Source: Candidatus Atribacteria bacterium (GTDB lineage: Bacteria > Bipolaricaulota > Bipolaricaulia > UBA7950 > UBA9294). From it: 38,608 nucleotides of DNA. The notes beneath the pieces were generated by a model. That model saw nothing but the letters and a program-made list of their open reading frames with translations. It was not told where the DNA came from and searched no databases. Every line of letters starts with the position of its first letter. Position 1 is the first letter of the stretch. The position numbers and the translations under genes were made by a program. The DNA lies in the NCBI GenBank assembly GCA_004525685.1, contig SPBW01000003.1, forward strand, positions 1 through 38,608. Direction: 5' to 3'. Shown piece by piece: positions 38,466 to 38,608 of this stretch.

Positions 38466-38608
38466 CGACGCGGGTATTACACGGTTACAGCATAGAACTA
38501 GACATGCTCCTGGAGCATTTGCTCGATGACCTGGCTGTGGATATGCCCGCCCACGTTCTCGAAGCCATCGCTAAGATGCGCACGGGAGACAGAACCATCG
38601 AACCCGGC
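38466..38608 (+). pseudogene. 5'-truncated EndoQ-like fragment (duplicate of EndoQ C-terminus), runs off window
   Basis: ELDMLLEHLLDDLAVDMPAHVLEAIAKMRTGDRTIEPG matches EndoQ ELDILLEHSLDDLAVDTPGRVLEAIAKMRSGDITIEPG; clear homology from 38495, begins just after the LysE stop. Confidence 0.75.

Overview
The first ~21 kb is one co-oriented (+) informational block: rpoC (5'-truncated by the window edge), rpsL-rpsG-fusA, then S10/spc/alpha-type ribosomal genes from rpsJ to rplQ, with secY, adk, map, infA, rpmJ and rpoA. It ends at a perfect 13-bp-stem intrinsic terminator. tuf is absent between fusA and rpsJ, and rpmD is absent between rpsE and rplO. The beta' subunit has a long repeat-containing expansion in its jaw region. 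From ~21.2 kb the window becomes an accessory region: an SDR-type L-threonine-dehydrogenase-like epimerase, an AEC-family transporter, hydantoinase A/B (HyuA/HyuB), a small lipoprotein, an Fpg/Nei-family glycosylase, an imidazolonepropionase/prolidase-like amidohydrolase, hypE-hypD-hypC, an alpha/beta hydrolase, a DUF4438-like protein, an alkyltransferase-like protein (ATL), a PKD-type lipoprotein, an endonuclease Q (EndoQ) homologue and a LysE-family exporter. The strongest unusual signals are: (1) in-frame 69-bp tandem palindromic repeats forming a C-terminal extension on HypC, with a compensatory base change between the two hairpins; (2) an overlapping ATL / PKD-lipoprotein / EndoQ gene string; (3) a diverged 114-bp duplicate of the EndoQ 3' end at the right edge of the window; (4) between those copies, a perfect 20-bp-arm palindrome preceded by a 12-bp tandem repeat (REP/RAYT-like) running into the 5' end of the LysE gene; and (5) a candidate 22-aa Lys/Pro/Ala-rich micropeptide on the minus strand. 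No tRNA, rRNA or CRISPR array was seen. Taxonomy was not determined. All family calls come from reading motifs; no searches were run.
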